Shown here piece after piece: positions 44,082 through 56,637 of a stretch of 64,000 bases of DNA (positions are counted from its first letter, which is position 1; the number at the start of each line of letters is the position of its first letter). Origin of the DNA: Narthecium ossifragum (lineage: Eukaryota > Streptophyta > Magnoliopsida > Dioscoreales > Nartheciaceae). The notes under the pieces were generated by a model. It worked only from the letters and a program-made list of their open reading frames with translations, was not told the origin of the DNA and ran no database searches. The translations under genes and the position numbers were made by a program. The stretch spans positions 11,588,061 to 11,652,060 of the forward strand of contig OY986967.1 of NCBI GenBank assembly GCA_963920575.1, in the 5' to 3' direction.

Positions 44082-45822
44082 TGTGAGGACCTGTCCCTCT
44101 ATTCCTGTAGCTCGTTGTTGACCACAAGGGCAATTTGGTAAATTGCGCCTTGTTGGTTTGTTTCACACCTGCGTGTGCACACACCGACCTTGTTTTGGTG
44201 TATGTGTTTGAATAGGATGGTTAGGTGGATCCGGGATTGGAAGATCCCTGCCTGGGCGTGCAGAAGCCTACTTTTGGGCAGCTGGCGGCCCGTGAGCGAC
44301 CGATCGCTCCTTGGAGCGATCGATCGCTATCGTGGTTGTTTTTTGTGTTGTTGGCTTCCTCTTGCTTAGTATAATTTCTGGTATAAGTTTCATAAGCTTT
44401 GGTTGAGATTTTAGTAGGATTTATGCATATTTAATCTCGGATTTTTCGGTTTCTGCTGTTCTTCCAGAACAACCGGTTTGCGGCGAGTTTTTCGACCGGT
44501 TCATGCATGTTCTTGGGTTGTGATGAACATAAGAGTTGTAGATCTTTGAATGTAATCTCCAACTCAACTGATTTCATATTTTCTAATTTTCCTACGATTT
44601 GTTATGAATTTATTACTGGACGGCTGCGTTGCAGCAAGTAATTGGTAAGTTAGTTTGATTAGCGGTTTTGATTAGTTTTTTACCGTTAATATAGCCGTTG
44701 GATGTTTCGGAATTTTTGATATGTTGATCCCGGCATATAGATCTACTGGATTCTAAGTTGGATCTCCAATCCGACGTTGTTTGGTCGTCGGATCGAAGGG
44801 GCCAATTAGCTCTAGGTAGAGAATGTTTTGTGTTTTTAAATATAATAATATATGTTTGGATTATAATATTATATTTTACTGTTCATCAACGGTTTCGGGG
44901 TTACTTCCCGTTGCATGAGTCCGCGGTTGACGGTCGTGGTACCGCCGTAATGTCGGACCCGCTGCGGATTGGCTGGCAGCGGTTAGTAGTACCGCTGCAG
45001 CGATCCGGTTGACTGTATGCCCTTTATCGCTTTGTGGTTAACCGAGGGAGTCATGACCCTCAGGAATGTTTAGTATAAATGGGCCGAATGCATGCCCTTA
45101 AATTGTTGCATGTTTATACTGTTGCATGCATTGTTGCCTGTGCATTAGAGACCTAGGGTTTGACTGTAGTGCAGTTAGTTTAATGTTAGAGGTCATGTTA
45201 GCTCTATTGCTCGGAGTGCTGAGAGTTGGTTGTCATAACTACGGTTGTTCCGCCAAGTGTGGAGGTCCCGCTTGGAGAGGGGTGTCCTACAGGTATCGTC
45301 ATGTCCACCCTGTGTCAGAGAATTTCAGAGAATGTCCACCCTTGAACAATGGCTGTCGGAGGGACGTACTTTGGACATGTACCCTTCGGGTTATTGACAC
45401 GGAGTTAGTTCAGTTGCAGTTTCCCCTTCCTTGTGTGTGGCGTAGAGTAGAACCCTACTGACCTTAGTGCTCTCTCCTACAGGTACCAGCTCCTCTTCGG
45501 TGGGCCCCAGTTGCTCGTCCTGCGGTGGCGCGACGACAACAGGGCATGTTTTGGGGCCAAGATGGCTTCTACTGTGCCTTTCAGGAGACCTCTGTTGATG
45601 CAACCCTTTTGAGGTTTATAACATCTTTTCTACTTGAGGTCTGTTTATGTAAATCTTGATGTAACTCTGTTTTATGTACAGTTTTGTAATAATAGGAGTT
45701 GTTAGATTTACTTCTATCCTCTGACTGCTTGTTGTAACTGTTTTCGCGAGTTGCTGTTAGTAGATGTAGGAACCTCCCCTCGTGTCCCGGTCTGGATGGG
45801 TTTTCTGGGCCGGGGCGCGACA
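44082..45822 (+). mobile_element. Solo LTR, chimeric chromovirus type
   Basis: TGTGAGGACCTGTCCC...GGGGCGCGACA, 1,741 bp, flanked by CAAAT (44077-44081) and CAAAC (45823-45827). Up to about 45130 it follows the CH1 LTR. From about 45190, and at its end (GGATGGGTTTTCTGGG), it follows the CH2/CH3 LTR type. Either an LTR recombinant or a separate subfamily. One GATCGATC pair near 44306-44330. Confidence 0.75.
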
Positions 45823-45947
45823 CAAACTATGAAGGGGTCGACGAGTCTCTCCACTGCTAATCCATCATCGACGCACTGTAGTGGGCACGTACCTTGTGCT
45901 ACAACACCGTTTAGCTTCCCTGAACCCCATGCATCTATAGAGAGAAC
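45823..45947 (-). pseudogene. CH3 RT remnant
   Basis: About 125 bp between two solo LTRs. On the minus strand it weakly follows the RT stretch before FDQL (GTACGTGCC..GCGTCGATGATG vs the CH1 ATCCGATGCC..AATCGACGA). It is assigned mainly by position. Confidence 0.4.
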
Positions 45948-46676
45948 TGTCACATCCCCGACCCAGAAAAACCATCCGGTCCGGGGCGTGAGGGTCCTAA
46001 ACTCTGAAAAAAAACAAATGACGAGAGCCTCCCCTGTATTTTCTCAATTTGAACCATGTGCAGTCTACAATTTCACATCAAATTAAAACAATAATTAAAA
46101 TAGTTTTAAATTCAACATGAATACAATTCTACTATTATCATTTCACTGACTGGCACAAGTTCGGGTACAGCATCTATTTATACAATAATTCCACCAACCC
46201 TCATTACATAATTTAATACAGATGATTAAATCCTTGAAGAGGGAAATTATACATTTAATACAACTACAAATGTACAGCTATTAATAAAAGAGGAAACTCT
46301 AGTATCGTCAAGTACTTCTCAAAACTCCAAGTCCACGATTACCTTGTGAATGACGCGCCAACGCCTAGAAGATCACCTGAAAGGAAAGAACTGCATCAAC
46401 CTGCATCACCGATGCAGCCCGAGTAGGAGTGAGCAACAAAGCTCAGTAGGGTTCTACACTATTCTATGTCGCACAGAAAGGAAGGGAAACAACAGCAGTG
46501 TCGTTTCTCCGCCTAAGACTAAAGGATGCCATGGGGTCCCATAACCCCTATCAATTTCCGAAGGGATCCTACTCTTCTCAACCCACCATGCTAGGAACAT
46601 CAACCAAACACGCTGGGAGGAAACAATGAACCAGAACCAATAGGAACACCCTTTACCTAGCAGGAAACCACTGCGA
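45948..46676 (-). repeat. Chromovirus LTR (minus), 3' half
   Basis: The reverse complement ends GGTCGGGGATGTGACA at 45948, as CH2-type LTRs do. It carries the CTCACTCCTACTCGGGCTGC region (about 46415-46435) and stops at CACTGC (46676), where Athila-like sequence starts. AGAAC (45943-45947) and GGAAC (51826-51830) may be the TSD of the whole LTR 45948-51825. Confidence 0.65.
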
Positions 46677-49600
46677 GAGAAATGAGCATGCTATTGTTAA
46701 TCTGGACCATGATTTCAGCATTAGCTAGTATTGCATGCAGAAAAAAAAGAAGGAAAAAAATGAAAAAGTTCTGGAGCTTAATCAAGATGTGCCTAAACGA
46801 CTATTAAGTCATCTACTTAGTAACCGGGTGTTCTTGCCTCAGGAAGTGGGGAGCTCGCGTAAAAATGTAGAACCACTTATAGCTATAAAAAAAACTATTA
46901 AGTGTTTTGCTAAGTAACCGGGTCTCTGCGCCTCAAGAAGCGGAGAGTGCTCGCGTAAAAAGGCAAAGTATCTGATAGTTGAAGAAAAAAAGAGAAACAG
47001 AAAGAGCATGTTGTACTTAAAAGTGTGAGGGTTGGATGATTGGTAAGGAAGATAGTAGTCTGTTTGGACTAATGGTAGGTAGAAGTTGCTTCTGTACGTA
47101 ACATTTATTTGTCACGTCACATGTGTTTGTCTGGATGGTGATTAGCATGTTTGAAGTGTAAAAGTTAATTTCATATGTTGGTAGTAGGTGTATGAGTATA
47201 AGAAATTTTCATGCTCTGTATTATAGATAACACTATTGACCTGATAAGGTAGAATTTTTGTCATGCATGTCTACAGCCTTAGACCGCTGGTGTGCTTAAT
47301 TATATATTATGCGCTTTAAATTGCTAGAGACTAGTAATAAGCTGATTGGGGGGTGCGATGAGTGCATGAAATTGCACTCTGAACATGACTAAGAGCAGCT
47401 TATTTGCTGAGTTTTCATGATTAATATAGATGATTTCGTCCGTATATGTTGCTTTACAAAGTTATTTATATTATGCAGGAAATTGAAGCAAAGATGGGTC
47501 TTTAACGCCAAAACTGTACCTTCTCGAAATGAACCAGATGATGTGCTATATATGGTTTGAAAGCTCTGGAAGTCTAGTTTCCTGGAGTTTTTACGGTACG
47601 TGATTTGGAGTTTCGTAGAGGAAGAAGAAGATTGATTTGATGCTCAAAAGATCGATCTTCACCCAAGGAAGGGATCGATCTTCTAAGTGCATTTAATCCT
47701 AATAGAGCACATACTATCAAAGGATCGATCATTGCCCTTCCAATGATCGATCATTTTATGCTACGGAGAGTTTACAGTGAACCAATTATAAGAAGATCGA
47801 TCTTACTCTTCAAGAAGATCGATCCTACGCGGGGCGACCCAGGCTATGGAGAAATATTGAAGAAGAAAATTGATCCTTTTCCTTGAGAGGATCGATCCTT
47901 TGTCGGGCGGACCTGAATACGAGTTACCAGATTTAATCTAAAGGCTGAAATAAAAGCTAGTGTTTCATATCCATATATAAGAAGGTCTCTTGGGACGTTT
48001 TTTGGAAGGACTTTTTCTTACCTTTTCTGAAGGTAGAATGTTGCGCCCCGACCCGCAAAAGCCCAATCGGGCCATTCGACGCGAACCGGAACCTACAAAA
48101 CACGGAAAACAAAGCTGGCGAGGGTTCCCTCTAACCTATTGGTATAGGTCTCCCTAACAGTTCACCAAAAGCACCCTCAATTAAAGGTATAATGATTAGC
48201 AAAACCTCGAACCACAGATTAAAACTTAAAGCGTTTAATATACATATCCTCGGAGAGGGGAAGATTCAAATACAACATTACTCCCGTAGGAGACTAACTA
48301 ACCTAGGGTAAAAGCAGTAAACGATCACCACCTCTCAAAGTCCACCAGGCGCCGCCGCACCGCCGACCAACTGCCCGGTAGGGGCCACAGAAGAGGAACT
48401 GACGCCTGCACCTGCAAAACGCAGCCCCGGATAGGTGTGAGCACTAAGATCAGTAGGGATCTATACTACGTCACACAGAAGGAAGGGGGAACGCAACAGT
48501 GTCGCCCTCAAGCCAGACTCGAGTGAGCTACAATGGTCCCATTACCATTCACCGGTGATCTCTAGGCATATCCAACCATGGTCACCCAACGGACTGGGCC
48601 CATCTTGGATACGCCTAGTGTCGCAAGGTTCCAGCTGTGGTCACCCAACTCGCCATGGGCCCACACTGATGCCCCTACTGATAGAAACGGACACTGTCCA
48701 AAGAATTAAACCCGTCACCGGTGGCATCCTCAACATCTGACTTGAGGCCGACACGACATCTATAATCATCAAGCATCAGGTGTACCAGTCCTCTAAGCCT
48801 ATCATAAGATTTGACTGGACACTACAATTCAAACCAGGTCCAAACTACCCAACCCCGGTCCTAGGGCTAAGTCCGAGCTTCCAGCCTCGGGACGGCGACC
48901 CAAGGATCACCCACGCCCTAACCAATGCAACTAATGCACAATCAACAATGCATGCTATGACATACACAGATAGGAGATAGGCATGCAACAGTATGACAAA
49001 TATCATATAAGTCTACTGGATCGCTGCAGCGGTACTACCAACCGCTGCCAGCCGATCCGTAGCGGGTCCCGGCATTACGACGGTACCACGACCGTCGACC
49101 GTGGACTCCTGCAACGGGAAGCAACCCCGAAAACGACGATGAACAGTAAACAATATAATATTATATTCCAAAATATAATATTATATTTAAAACACCCAAA
49201 AGTTCTCTACTAGGGGCTATTTAATCCCGTCGATCCGACATTCAAACAAGGTCGGATTCGCGATCCAACTTAGCCACCAGTATAGGTACATGTATGGATC
49301 AACATATCCAAAACTCAGAATCATCCAAACTAATGAAAACCACTAATCAAAACTAACTTTCTAATTAATTGTTGCAATGCAGCCCTCCAGTAAACAATTT
49401 ATAAAAAATAGTAGAAACATCGAAAAAATACGAAATAAGATGGAATGGAACGCTAACGAAGAGATCTAAAACTCTTATGTTTATGAAAAGCCAAGATCAC
49501 GTACACGCCGGCCGCAAACCACGCCGCAAGCCAGCTATTCTTCAAGAACAGCAGAAAAACAGAGAAACTGAGCTTAATCATGCATAAAACCTACTCAAAT

Positions 49601-51199
49601 CTCTACTGATTAACATGAAACTTAAATCAGTAATTCTAATAAGCAAAAGAAATCCAACAAAACAAGGATCAACAAGATCCAACGGCCAGATCACAAGAAA
49701 CCCATTAAAGAACATCAGTAGGTAGAAGAACCTACCCAACAGCGCATTCCTCGGTTGATCCCTCGCAAACCAGTCACCAACACGACTCCAAACCACCTCA
49801 GCAACCTTCCTCTCGTCGCTACGAATCCAACAAGCTTTGGAACGCCAAAATCAGTGGCCGGAGGAGGGAGAACGGCGAAGAAGAAGCTCGCCGGCGGAGA
49901 AGGAGAAGAAACAGAGCACCGCGGGAAGAAGAGAAAGAAGAAGAAGAAGAGAAGAGAAGGGAAGAAAAGAAGAGGAAGGAAAAGCCTGGGGAAAGCCGGC
50001 GAAGGCGGGGAAAAGCTGGGGGAGGGGAGGGAAAGTCCTCCCCTTCTGACAAGGGAGAGTGACGGCCGGTTGCCGTCTTCGCGAAAGAGAAAAAGCCACC
50101 GACTGTTTGATCACGAGTCCGATCGATCGCTCCAAGGAGCGATCGATCGCTCTCGAGCCGTAAACAGCCCAAAAACCTTATGCACTGAGCGATCGGTCTC
50201 CAAAGCATGTAAGATCGATCTGGCTAGCAAGGCCAGATCGATCTCATTAGCAATCCAGATCGATCTCCTTCGCCCAGAAAGGCAAACTTGGGCTAAAACA
50301 CAAGCCCAAGCTCAGATCTTCCGATCTCGGGTTCACCTAGCCATTCTAACAAACACTAACACAAATAAGGCCAGTGTGTTCACACGCGGGTGTGAAACAA
50401 ACCAACAAGGCGTAATTTACCAAATTGCCCTTGCGGTCTACAACGAGCTACAGGGGTAGAGGGGCAGATCCTCACATAGAAGATGAAGACATCTCCATCC
50501 ATGGCCGAGCAAGCTGCGGGCATGGTGAACGGATGATCCAGTGAGGATTAGGGTTTCCTGTTCATCATGGTTCATAGTTTTAATCTTTATTGTTAAACTC
50601 TTTTCTATGTATTGAATCTTCAAGGATTGTATCTATTGTTTACCTAGTTTATCTCGTGAAATCTTTGCCAAGCATTGCCGGTTGTGAGAGTTGGTATTGT
50701 GTATTCTTAGAGATCTGGTAAGATAGAGTTAGGGCTTTGTTCCGATGAACTTTTCCTATACGTTGCCTGTAGTGACAGTCGGTATCGTATATTCTTAGGT
50801 TTTGATAGGATGAAGTTAGGACTATAAAAATGAAGAATCAATCGTAGGAAGAGACATTTATATATTTTGTTAAGTTTATAGTTCCGTATCTTCCGGTTAA
50901 GGTGATTGGGATGTGAATCCCTTAACTGAGTATTGAATAAACCGTTGGTAGAAGAAGAACCTAAATCCGAGTGAAGTGATTCCTGACGCCTAGCCATCTT
51001 AACACATTGATATCTCTAGTTAATCTTGAATTATCATTAAAGCCTTTGATCTAATTTAGTTAATTCTTAAATTATCGTTTGTCTTCAATTCATTGTTATT
51101 TGTGTTTCTGGATCTTTCCTACTTGTCTCTCTGTGGGTTCGACCTCTCTAATGTTATGCTGCACTACACCGCTGTGTGGTGATACATTTGACGATATCA
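46677..51199 (+). mobile_element. Athila-like element, 3' fragment (3' UTR and LTR)
   Basis: It begins at the equivalent of AT1 position 3074 (AATGAGCATG). It has both CCGGG stem-loop motifs (46815-46865, 46911-46965), a polypurine tract (47341-47355), then an LTR from 47356 to 51199 split by the solo LTR 48039-50476. The LTR start reads CGATGAGTGC where others have TGAT. Dyads at 47640-47905 precede a TATA (CATATATAAG, near 47972). The 5' part of the element is missing. Confidence 0.8.
48039..50476 (-). mobile_element. Solo LTR of the CH1 family, minus strand
   Basis: The reverse complement runs TGTGAGGATCTGCCCC...GGGGCGCAACA, 2,438 bp, exact TSD TAGAA (48034-48038 and 50477-50481). It is the fullest copy of this LTR in the window and shows what CH1's LTRs have lost or gained. 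The palindrome at 50120-50149 has arms CGATCGATCGCTCC around AA. The long plus-strand frame at 49755-50459 is antisense of the pyrimidine tract. Confidence 0.9.
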
Positions 51200-51825
51200 G
51201 TCGCCGCCGTCTCCAGCTCGCCGGAGAGCCGCCGAAGTCCTCCCACAACCGCAGCCGTCGCCGGAGAAGGAAGAGAGGCTGCCGCGGGAGAGAGAAAAGG
51301 AAGGAAGGAGAAGGCGGATGGTGGCCCTTGCCGCCGCTTCCAAGTCGCCGGGGAAGGTGGCCGGAGAAAGAAGAAGTCGGCGCGGGGGGAGAAAGAGAAG
51401 GGGATCGGGCGCGGGGAAAGTAGAGAAGGAAGAGGAAAAGAAAGAGAGACGGAGAGAGAGAGAAGAGGAAAAATAGGAGAGAGAGAAAGCTAAGCCACTT
51501 AAGTGGCTGAGCTGGTCTAGCCGAGTCAACTAATCAGACTGAATCCGATTTGACCCCAAACTGCGATCTCGTCGCAATCTCATCCGAATTTGACGATCGC
51601 GAACGCTCCTATGGATCTATTCAATCACATACATCAATCAAGGCTGTGTGTGCGCTACACTGGTGTGAAATCGATTACTAGGGCGCAATTTTACCAAATT
51701 GCCCCTGGGGTCGAAAAGTAATGATGCGATTAATCGATCGCAAACCAAGACCAACCGAGCCAAGCCACAAAACCAGACCCTCAATCCAACGCGGTCGGAC
51801 CAGGTTGGAGGAACATGTCCTCACA
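51200..51825 (-). repeat. Chromovirus LTR (minus), 5' part
   Basis: The reverse complement starts TGTGAGGACATGTTCC at 51825 and follows the CH3-type U3 (GGTCCGACCGCGTTGG), then a pyrimidine-rich tract with CTCCGGCGA repeats. With 45948-46676 it forms one LTR whose middle was lost or replaced by the Athila-like fragment. Confidence 0.65.
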
Positions 51826-53186
51826 GGAACCATCCCTATGAGAACCAGAACACAATTTAAGGCAACACACCTAGGCGAACGAAGTCCCAAGCTACTGACT
51901 CGGCCGACTGAGTCCTCGACTCTCCTTTTGATGCTGGCATCCACATGCAAACTCGCAAGGCTCAAAACCGCGCAAAGGAAACTCGATCTCGAACTCGGTG
52001 TCCCGCGAAGGCGATAACCTGAAAACTCCTTAAAAGGACAACTGCACAAACAACAACAACAACATGAGGGAAAACTGCTCACCAGAGCACCCTCAAAAAC
52101 AACGGGGAAGGAGTTCACCACGAGCCGGTGAACAAGCCTCAGCTCTCAACAAGCAAAAGGATCGCCAAATCGCGACCTTCAATGAGAGCAAAACAATGCC
52201 GTCAGGTGTACCAATGACACCTTCCCATGTCCAAAGAAGCACAACCCAGTGCACGGCCAACCGACGGAACCGAGGAAGTCGTCGAACCCCAACGTTCACC
52301 ACACGTGGGCGACGGACACCTAGAGGTCCCCAACCTCTAGCAAATGCCCCGACAAGAGCAACCAACCCAAGCTCTTGTTTCAAATTGATGGCTACTCCCA
52401 AAGCCACAACCGACTCCAGTCCCAAACCAACATGACCAAACAGGAACGAGTCACAAGGGGAAACCCAGAGTCACAAGGAAAACACAAGCTGCGAGAAGCT
52501 CCGAAGGCTGAAGGATGAAGCTGAAAGTCGAAGCTGGTGGCTCTGAAACTGGCTGCTGATGAAGATGCTCTCTCTCTCCTATGGAGTGCATGAACTGCTA
52601 GTTAGACCGGTCGCCGCATCATCTCCACTAAGCCTCTATCAGGAATCTAAATTCCCACGTCTGCCCTAGGTACCTGCCCCAATTGAGGCACTAGTCCACT
52701 ACTCTGGCCTACACCGTGCGTCACGCCAGACAGCTCTGCGGTAAGCGCTAAGTGCTCCTCGCAACCAGCACCGTTGACGAAAAGACCCACGGCGGCTAGC
52801 ACTTGAGCACCCGATAGAATCCCTCCCAGTATGGCAGTCCAAGCTACCTCTCAAAGAACCGACACGATGCTGCTACTGCTATGGCTACCTTGCAGTTCCC
52901 AAGAAGCAGGAAAGACAACCCCGAAACTCACCACGACCACCGAGCAACTGTATGGTGTCAACCCTCAAGTCACCAGTCTCAATAGCTGGAGCACAGTCCA
53001 GGGTGCACCCCGCTGTTGCTCTAGCATACCGAGCCAGATGAACCAGCCAACCCGCGTGTCGCCACGCGATGCGACTGCCTAGAACCAGAGGAGGGTACTC
53101 ACAACTACACCACCCTCCAAGGGTAGGTGCCAGAGAATAGTACCCGAACTGTTGTCAACCCACAACCAACAGTGTCCCTAGTAGCC
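51826..53186 (-). pseudogene. gag: Degenerate CH3 gag region
   Basis: No intact frame. On the minus strand near 53045-53000, LVHLARYARATAG resembles the chromovirus gag stretch TRLARFARAVSA of CH2, and the flanking order (gag start right of the solo LTR) fits. The rest (51826-52900) I cannot align; it contains Gln/Asn-rich CAACAACAACAA (about 52043). It may include other insertions. Confidence 0.4.
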
Positions 53187-54889
53187 TGATATCGCTCAAA
53201 TGTGTCATGCACAACGGTCGCGGTGCAGTACAGCATAAGAGAGGTCGAACCCACAGAGAGACAAGCAGGAAAGATCCAGAAACACAGATAACAATGTATC
53301 GAAAACAATCAAGAGCGTAAAAGTTAAGAAAGTTGATCGAAGATGTAACGATAAGATAAAGTTAACGAAAGAAATCAAGATTTGAATGAGGCTAGGCTTC
53401 AGGAATCACTTCACTCGGATTTAGGTTTTTCTCTTCTCAATAGTTCATATGGTACTCAGTTAAGGGATTCACATCCCAATCACCTTAACCGGAAGATATG
53501 GAACTATAAACCTAACAAAATATATAAATGTCTCTTCCTACGATTGATTCTTCCTTATTATAGTTCTAACTTCATCCAACCCAAACCTAAGAATACACGA
53601 TACCGGCTGTCACTACAAGCAACACGCAGCAAAAGTTCATCGGGACAAAGCCCTAACTCTATCTAACCAGATCTCTAAGAATACACAATACCAACTCTCA
53701 CAATCAGCAATGCATAGCAAAGATTCCTCGGGATAGAACCCCAACCTTGTCTTACCAGATCCCTAAGAATACACAATACCAGCTGTCACTACGGGCAATG
53801 CATAGCAAAGGTCTCGCGAGACTCGGTAGGAGAATCAAAAGAGATAACTATGGGATCACAATATCATAAAAGAAGCATGACTGGGTTTATAATATTAATC
53901 ATCCACATAGAAATCTATAATCTGAAAATAATCTTTGAAGATCCAATACATAGAAAAGAGTTTAACAATAAAGATTAAAACTATGAACCATTGTTGGAGA
54001 AGAAGCCCTAGTCCTCGCTAGATCATCCGTCCGTCATGCCCACGGATTACTCGGCCATGGATGTAGATTCCTTCATCTTCTTCCTTTGGAAAACGTCCCG
54101 AAAAGAGCCCCCAAAAACGTCCAAGAACTCCTCTTATATAAGGACATGAAACCCTAGCTTTTATTTCAGCCTTTGGATTAAATCTGATGGCTCTTATTCA
54201 GATCCGTCCGAGTAGGATCGATCCCCCCTTAAGTGTAGGATCGATCCCCTTGAAATCAACATCTTCAATCTCTGGCTACGCCCGACTCGGATCGATCCCA
54301 CTATAGGTGTCGGATCGATCGTCTTCTTCTCTATTTTCCATAGCCTGAGTCACCAGAGTAGGATCGATCCCTCCATAGAAGCGAGATCAATCCTTCCCAG
54401 TTGGATCGATCCTTCCATCGAAGGAGGATCGATCCTTCTTCTCAAATCCTCGAGTGAAAGGAGGATCGATCCTTCTATGATCATCCGAAAAGTGGGTGTT
54501 CTATCAGGATTTAATTCCCAAGTCCGATCGATCCCTCGCCAGGTGTGCGATCGATCTGACTTCCTGAGTATTTACTGTTTTGCCATCCAGACTGCGCTAT
54601 CTGTACTAATATTCCCATAACTTCCTCTAGCAAACTCGAAATCACAAACCGTAAAATTTTCCAGAAAATAGACTTCAAGAGCTTTCCAACCATATATGAC
54701 ACATCATCTGGTTCATTCCGAAAATGTACAGTGTTGGCGTTAAAGACCCATATTTTCTTCAATTTCCTGCATAATACAAATAACTTTGTGAAACAACATA
54801 TACTGACGAAATCATTTATATTAATCATGAAAACTAAGCAAATAAGCCGCTCTTAGTCATGTTCAGAGTGCACTTTCATGCACTCATCA
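53187..54889 (-). mobile_element. Solo LTR, Athila-like, minus strand
   Basis: The reverse complement runs TGATGAGTGCATGAAAGTGC...GCGATATCA, 1,703 bp, flanked by TAGCC (53182-53186) and TGGCC (54890-54894), one mismatch. TATA-like TTATATAAG near 54134 (complement), with dyads GGATCGATCC and GATCGATC at 54215-54565, upstream of the TATA in its own orientation. Same family as the 47356-51199 LTR. Confidence 0.88.
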
Positions 54890-54894
54890 TGGCC

Positions 54895-55378
54895 CTGACA
54901 AACGCCACTATGCATCGCTTCCTGGGAAGGCAAGAAACCAACGGCTTCCCAAGCAAGCGATACTCCATGATGTCCAAAACATCCAGGATCCGGGACACTT
55001 CCTTCAATCAGTCCTCTACTGTCGAAGAATCTCCAACATCACCTCTGGACCACAATGAGTCCACCTCTTAGGATTCTAAGAGCACAGAGACAACATACGT
55101 CCAATCCCTACTCGCTCGTCTCCAGCACGGGGGAAGACGCTGTCAGGCGAGGGAATGGACGACACCGGTGCACATGCACATCTCCCCCTGAGATGTCATG
55201 ACGCAATCGAAAAGCAACAAAACACAACAGCAAACAAATAAATAACCACATCACACATAATCGCAAACAAACATGCAAGGATATTCTAGACCTAAAATTA
55301 TCCCATTCCACACTCAAAATCTTAACAGCAAGCCTAATCCTATTCCTGGGACCTACAACCTGCTTTGATAATAAGTTA
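54895..55378 (-). pseudogene. gag: CH3 leader and gag start
   Basis: On the minus strand a decayed PBS (TTATTATCAAAGC, 55362-55374; canonical TGGTATCAGAGC) is followed by GGTTGTAGGTCCCAGG as in CH2, an ATG equivalent near 55195 and, further on, GGDVGDSSTVEDWL-like and EVSRILDVLD residues (about 55020-54970) matching CH2 gag (WLEGVSRVLDTLF). The frame has several stops. This fixes the 5' side of CH3. Confidence 0.65.
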
Positions 55379-56637
55379 TCACGTCCCGGACCGGATGGGT
55401 TTTCTGAGCCGGGGCGTGACAATAATATTGACCCCATATCAATTGTTTAATGTAAATGTATGATTTTATTATAAACTCGTAAGTGATGGGTTGAATAGAT
55501 TAGGAACCCTCACGCCCCAGACCAGATGAATTTTTTGGGTCGATGTGTGACATGTGCCCTTACTTTGTTTTGACTCTTGCTATGTCTACCCGTCTAGTAA
55601 GCTTGATGTTTTGTCTAGCCTTGTAAGTTGATGTGACATATTGTTGCATGATTGTATTCTTATATGTGTATATGAGAATGCAGGCATTGATTGAATTAGA
55701 AACATAAGGGTAGGACATGGGCGAATAGGTGTTTCGTCAATACGTGCGACTTGAGTACGTCGGATCTAGTTGTAGGGCCGGGTTTGGGTAGATTGTGGTT
55801 TAGGATGCGGTTATAGTCTTGATTTGATGGCGTCATCCTTCGAGGATTCTTAAGTAGTTGAACTGAGATATTATATTGTATTCTTTGAGGTTTTGTTGGC
55901 GTATTAAGACTTCCGATCTCGATGACCTAGGCTGGAGCTCCATCTCAGTTGTCGTTCCCGCTGAAAATTCACTTTTGGGCATGGTGGAGGAAGGGGACGG
56001 GGGGCCGTTAGTGTTTTCCCTCCCACGTGCGCCATTGTTCACGTCGTGGCCGAGGATGAGGGGCGGTGTGATGTGAGAGTATGTGTATCATGACCTAGGC
56101 GTTTGGAGAAGTCATACACCCTTGTTGTTGCCCCTCTTTTATGAGTGTCATTGAGTAGATCCCTACTTAGCTTTGCTACTCACCCTTCCCAGGTTGCGCT
56201 TGCAGGTATAGGCACATCTCCTTCTTCTTTAGGCGGTGTCGACTTTGGAGGTCGGTTCTCCTTGTGGTACGTAGACTCGACGAATCGTCGTAAGATCATT
56301 TCACATCTTGTACGTTACAGTTCTTTTATGATTACAAATCTTGACGTATAATTTGTCAAATTCGAGGAAGAATCTACTGGTTGCCAAAATTATTGTATAT
56401 GGAAAGATTATATTGTAAATTGATACAGATTGTTGTACTTAAAAGAGTTGTCTCATTATTTTATTATTATTTAATGCTAATTGAGGTTTGTAACAGTTAG
56501 TTATTTACAATATAATCCGATGATTCAATCGTTTAAATTAGTTGTGAAATTTGTAACTATGTACCACATGATGGATGAAATAGTTTAGGATTGGCTCACG
56601 CCACGTTCCAGACCGATTTTCTGGGTTGACACGTGAC
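55379..56637 (+). repeat. Chromovirus LTR ends and fragment, plus strand
   Basis: Three LTR-end sequences in plus orientation (GATGGGTTTTCTGAGCC to 55421; about 55505-55551; about 56590-56637, each ending GTGACA). Between 55552 and 56637 lies the 3' part of a diverged LTR (CTACTCACCCTTCCCAGG, about 56179). No coding sequence. The first end adjoins the CH3 leader on the opposite strand, a tail-to-tail join. Confidence 0.5.

Noticed and set aside
49755..50459. 234-codon plus-strand frame
   Set aside because: It is antisense of the pyrimidine tract of a minus-strand solo LTR; charged low-complexity sequence only.
51079..51423. Arg/Gly-rich plus-strand frames
   Set aside because: Antisense to the pyrimidine-rich part of a minus-strand chromovirus LTR, and crossing the Athila-like LTR end at 51199.
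52064..52435. Thr/Arg/Pro-rich plus-strand frame as a gene
   Set aside because: No recognisable domain, a long antisense frame overlaps it, and the region lies between CH3 gag relics; left as unassigned CH3 sequence.
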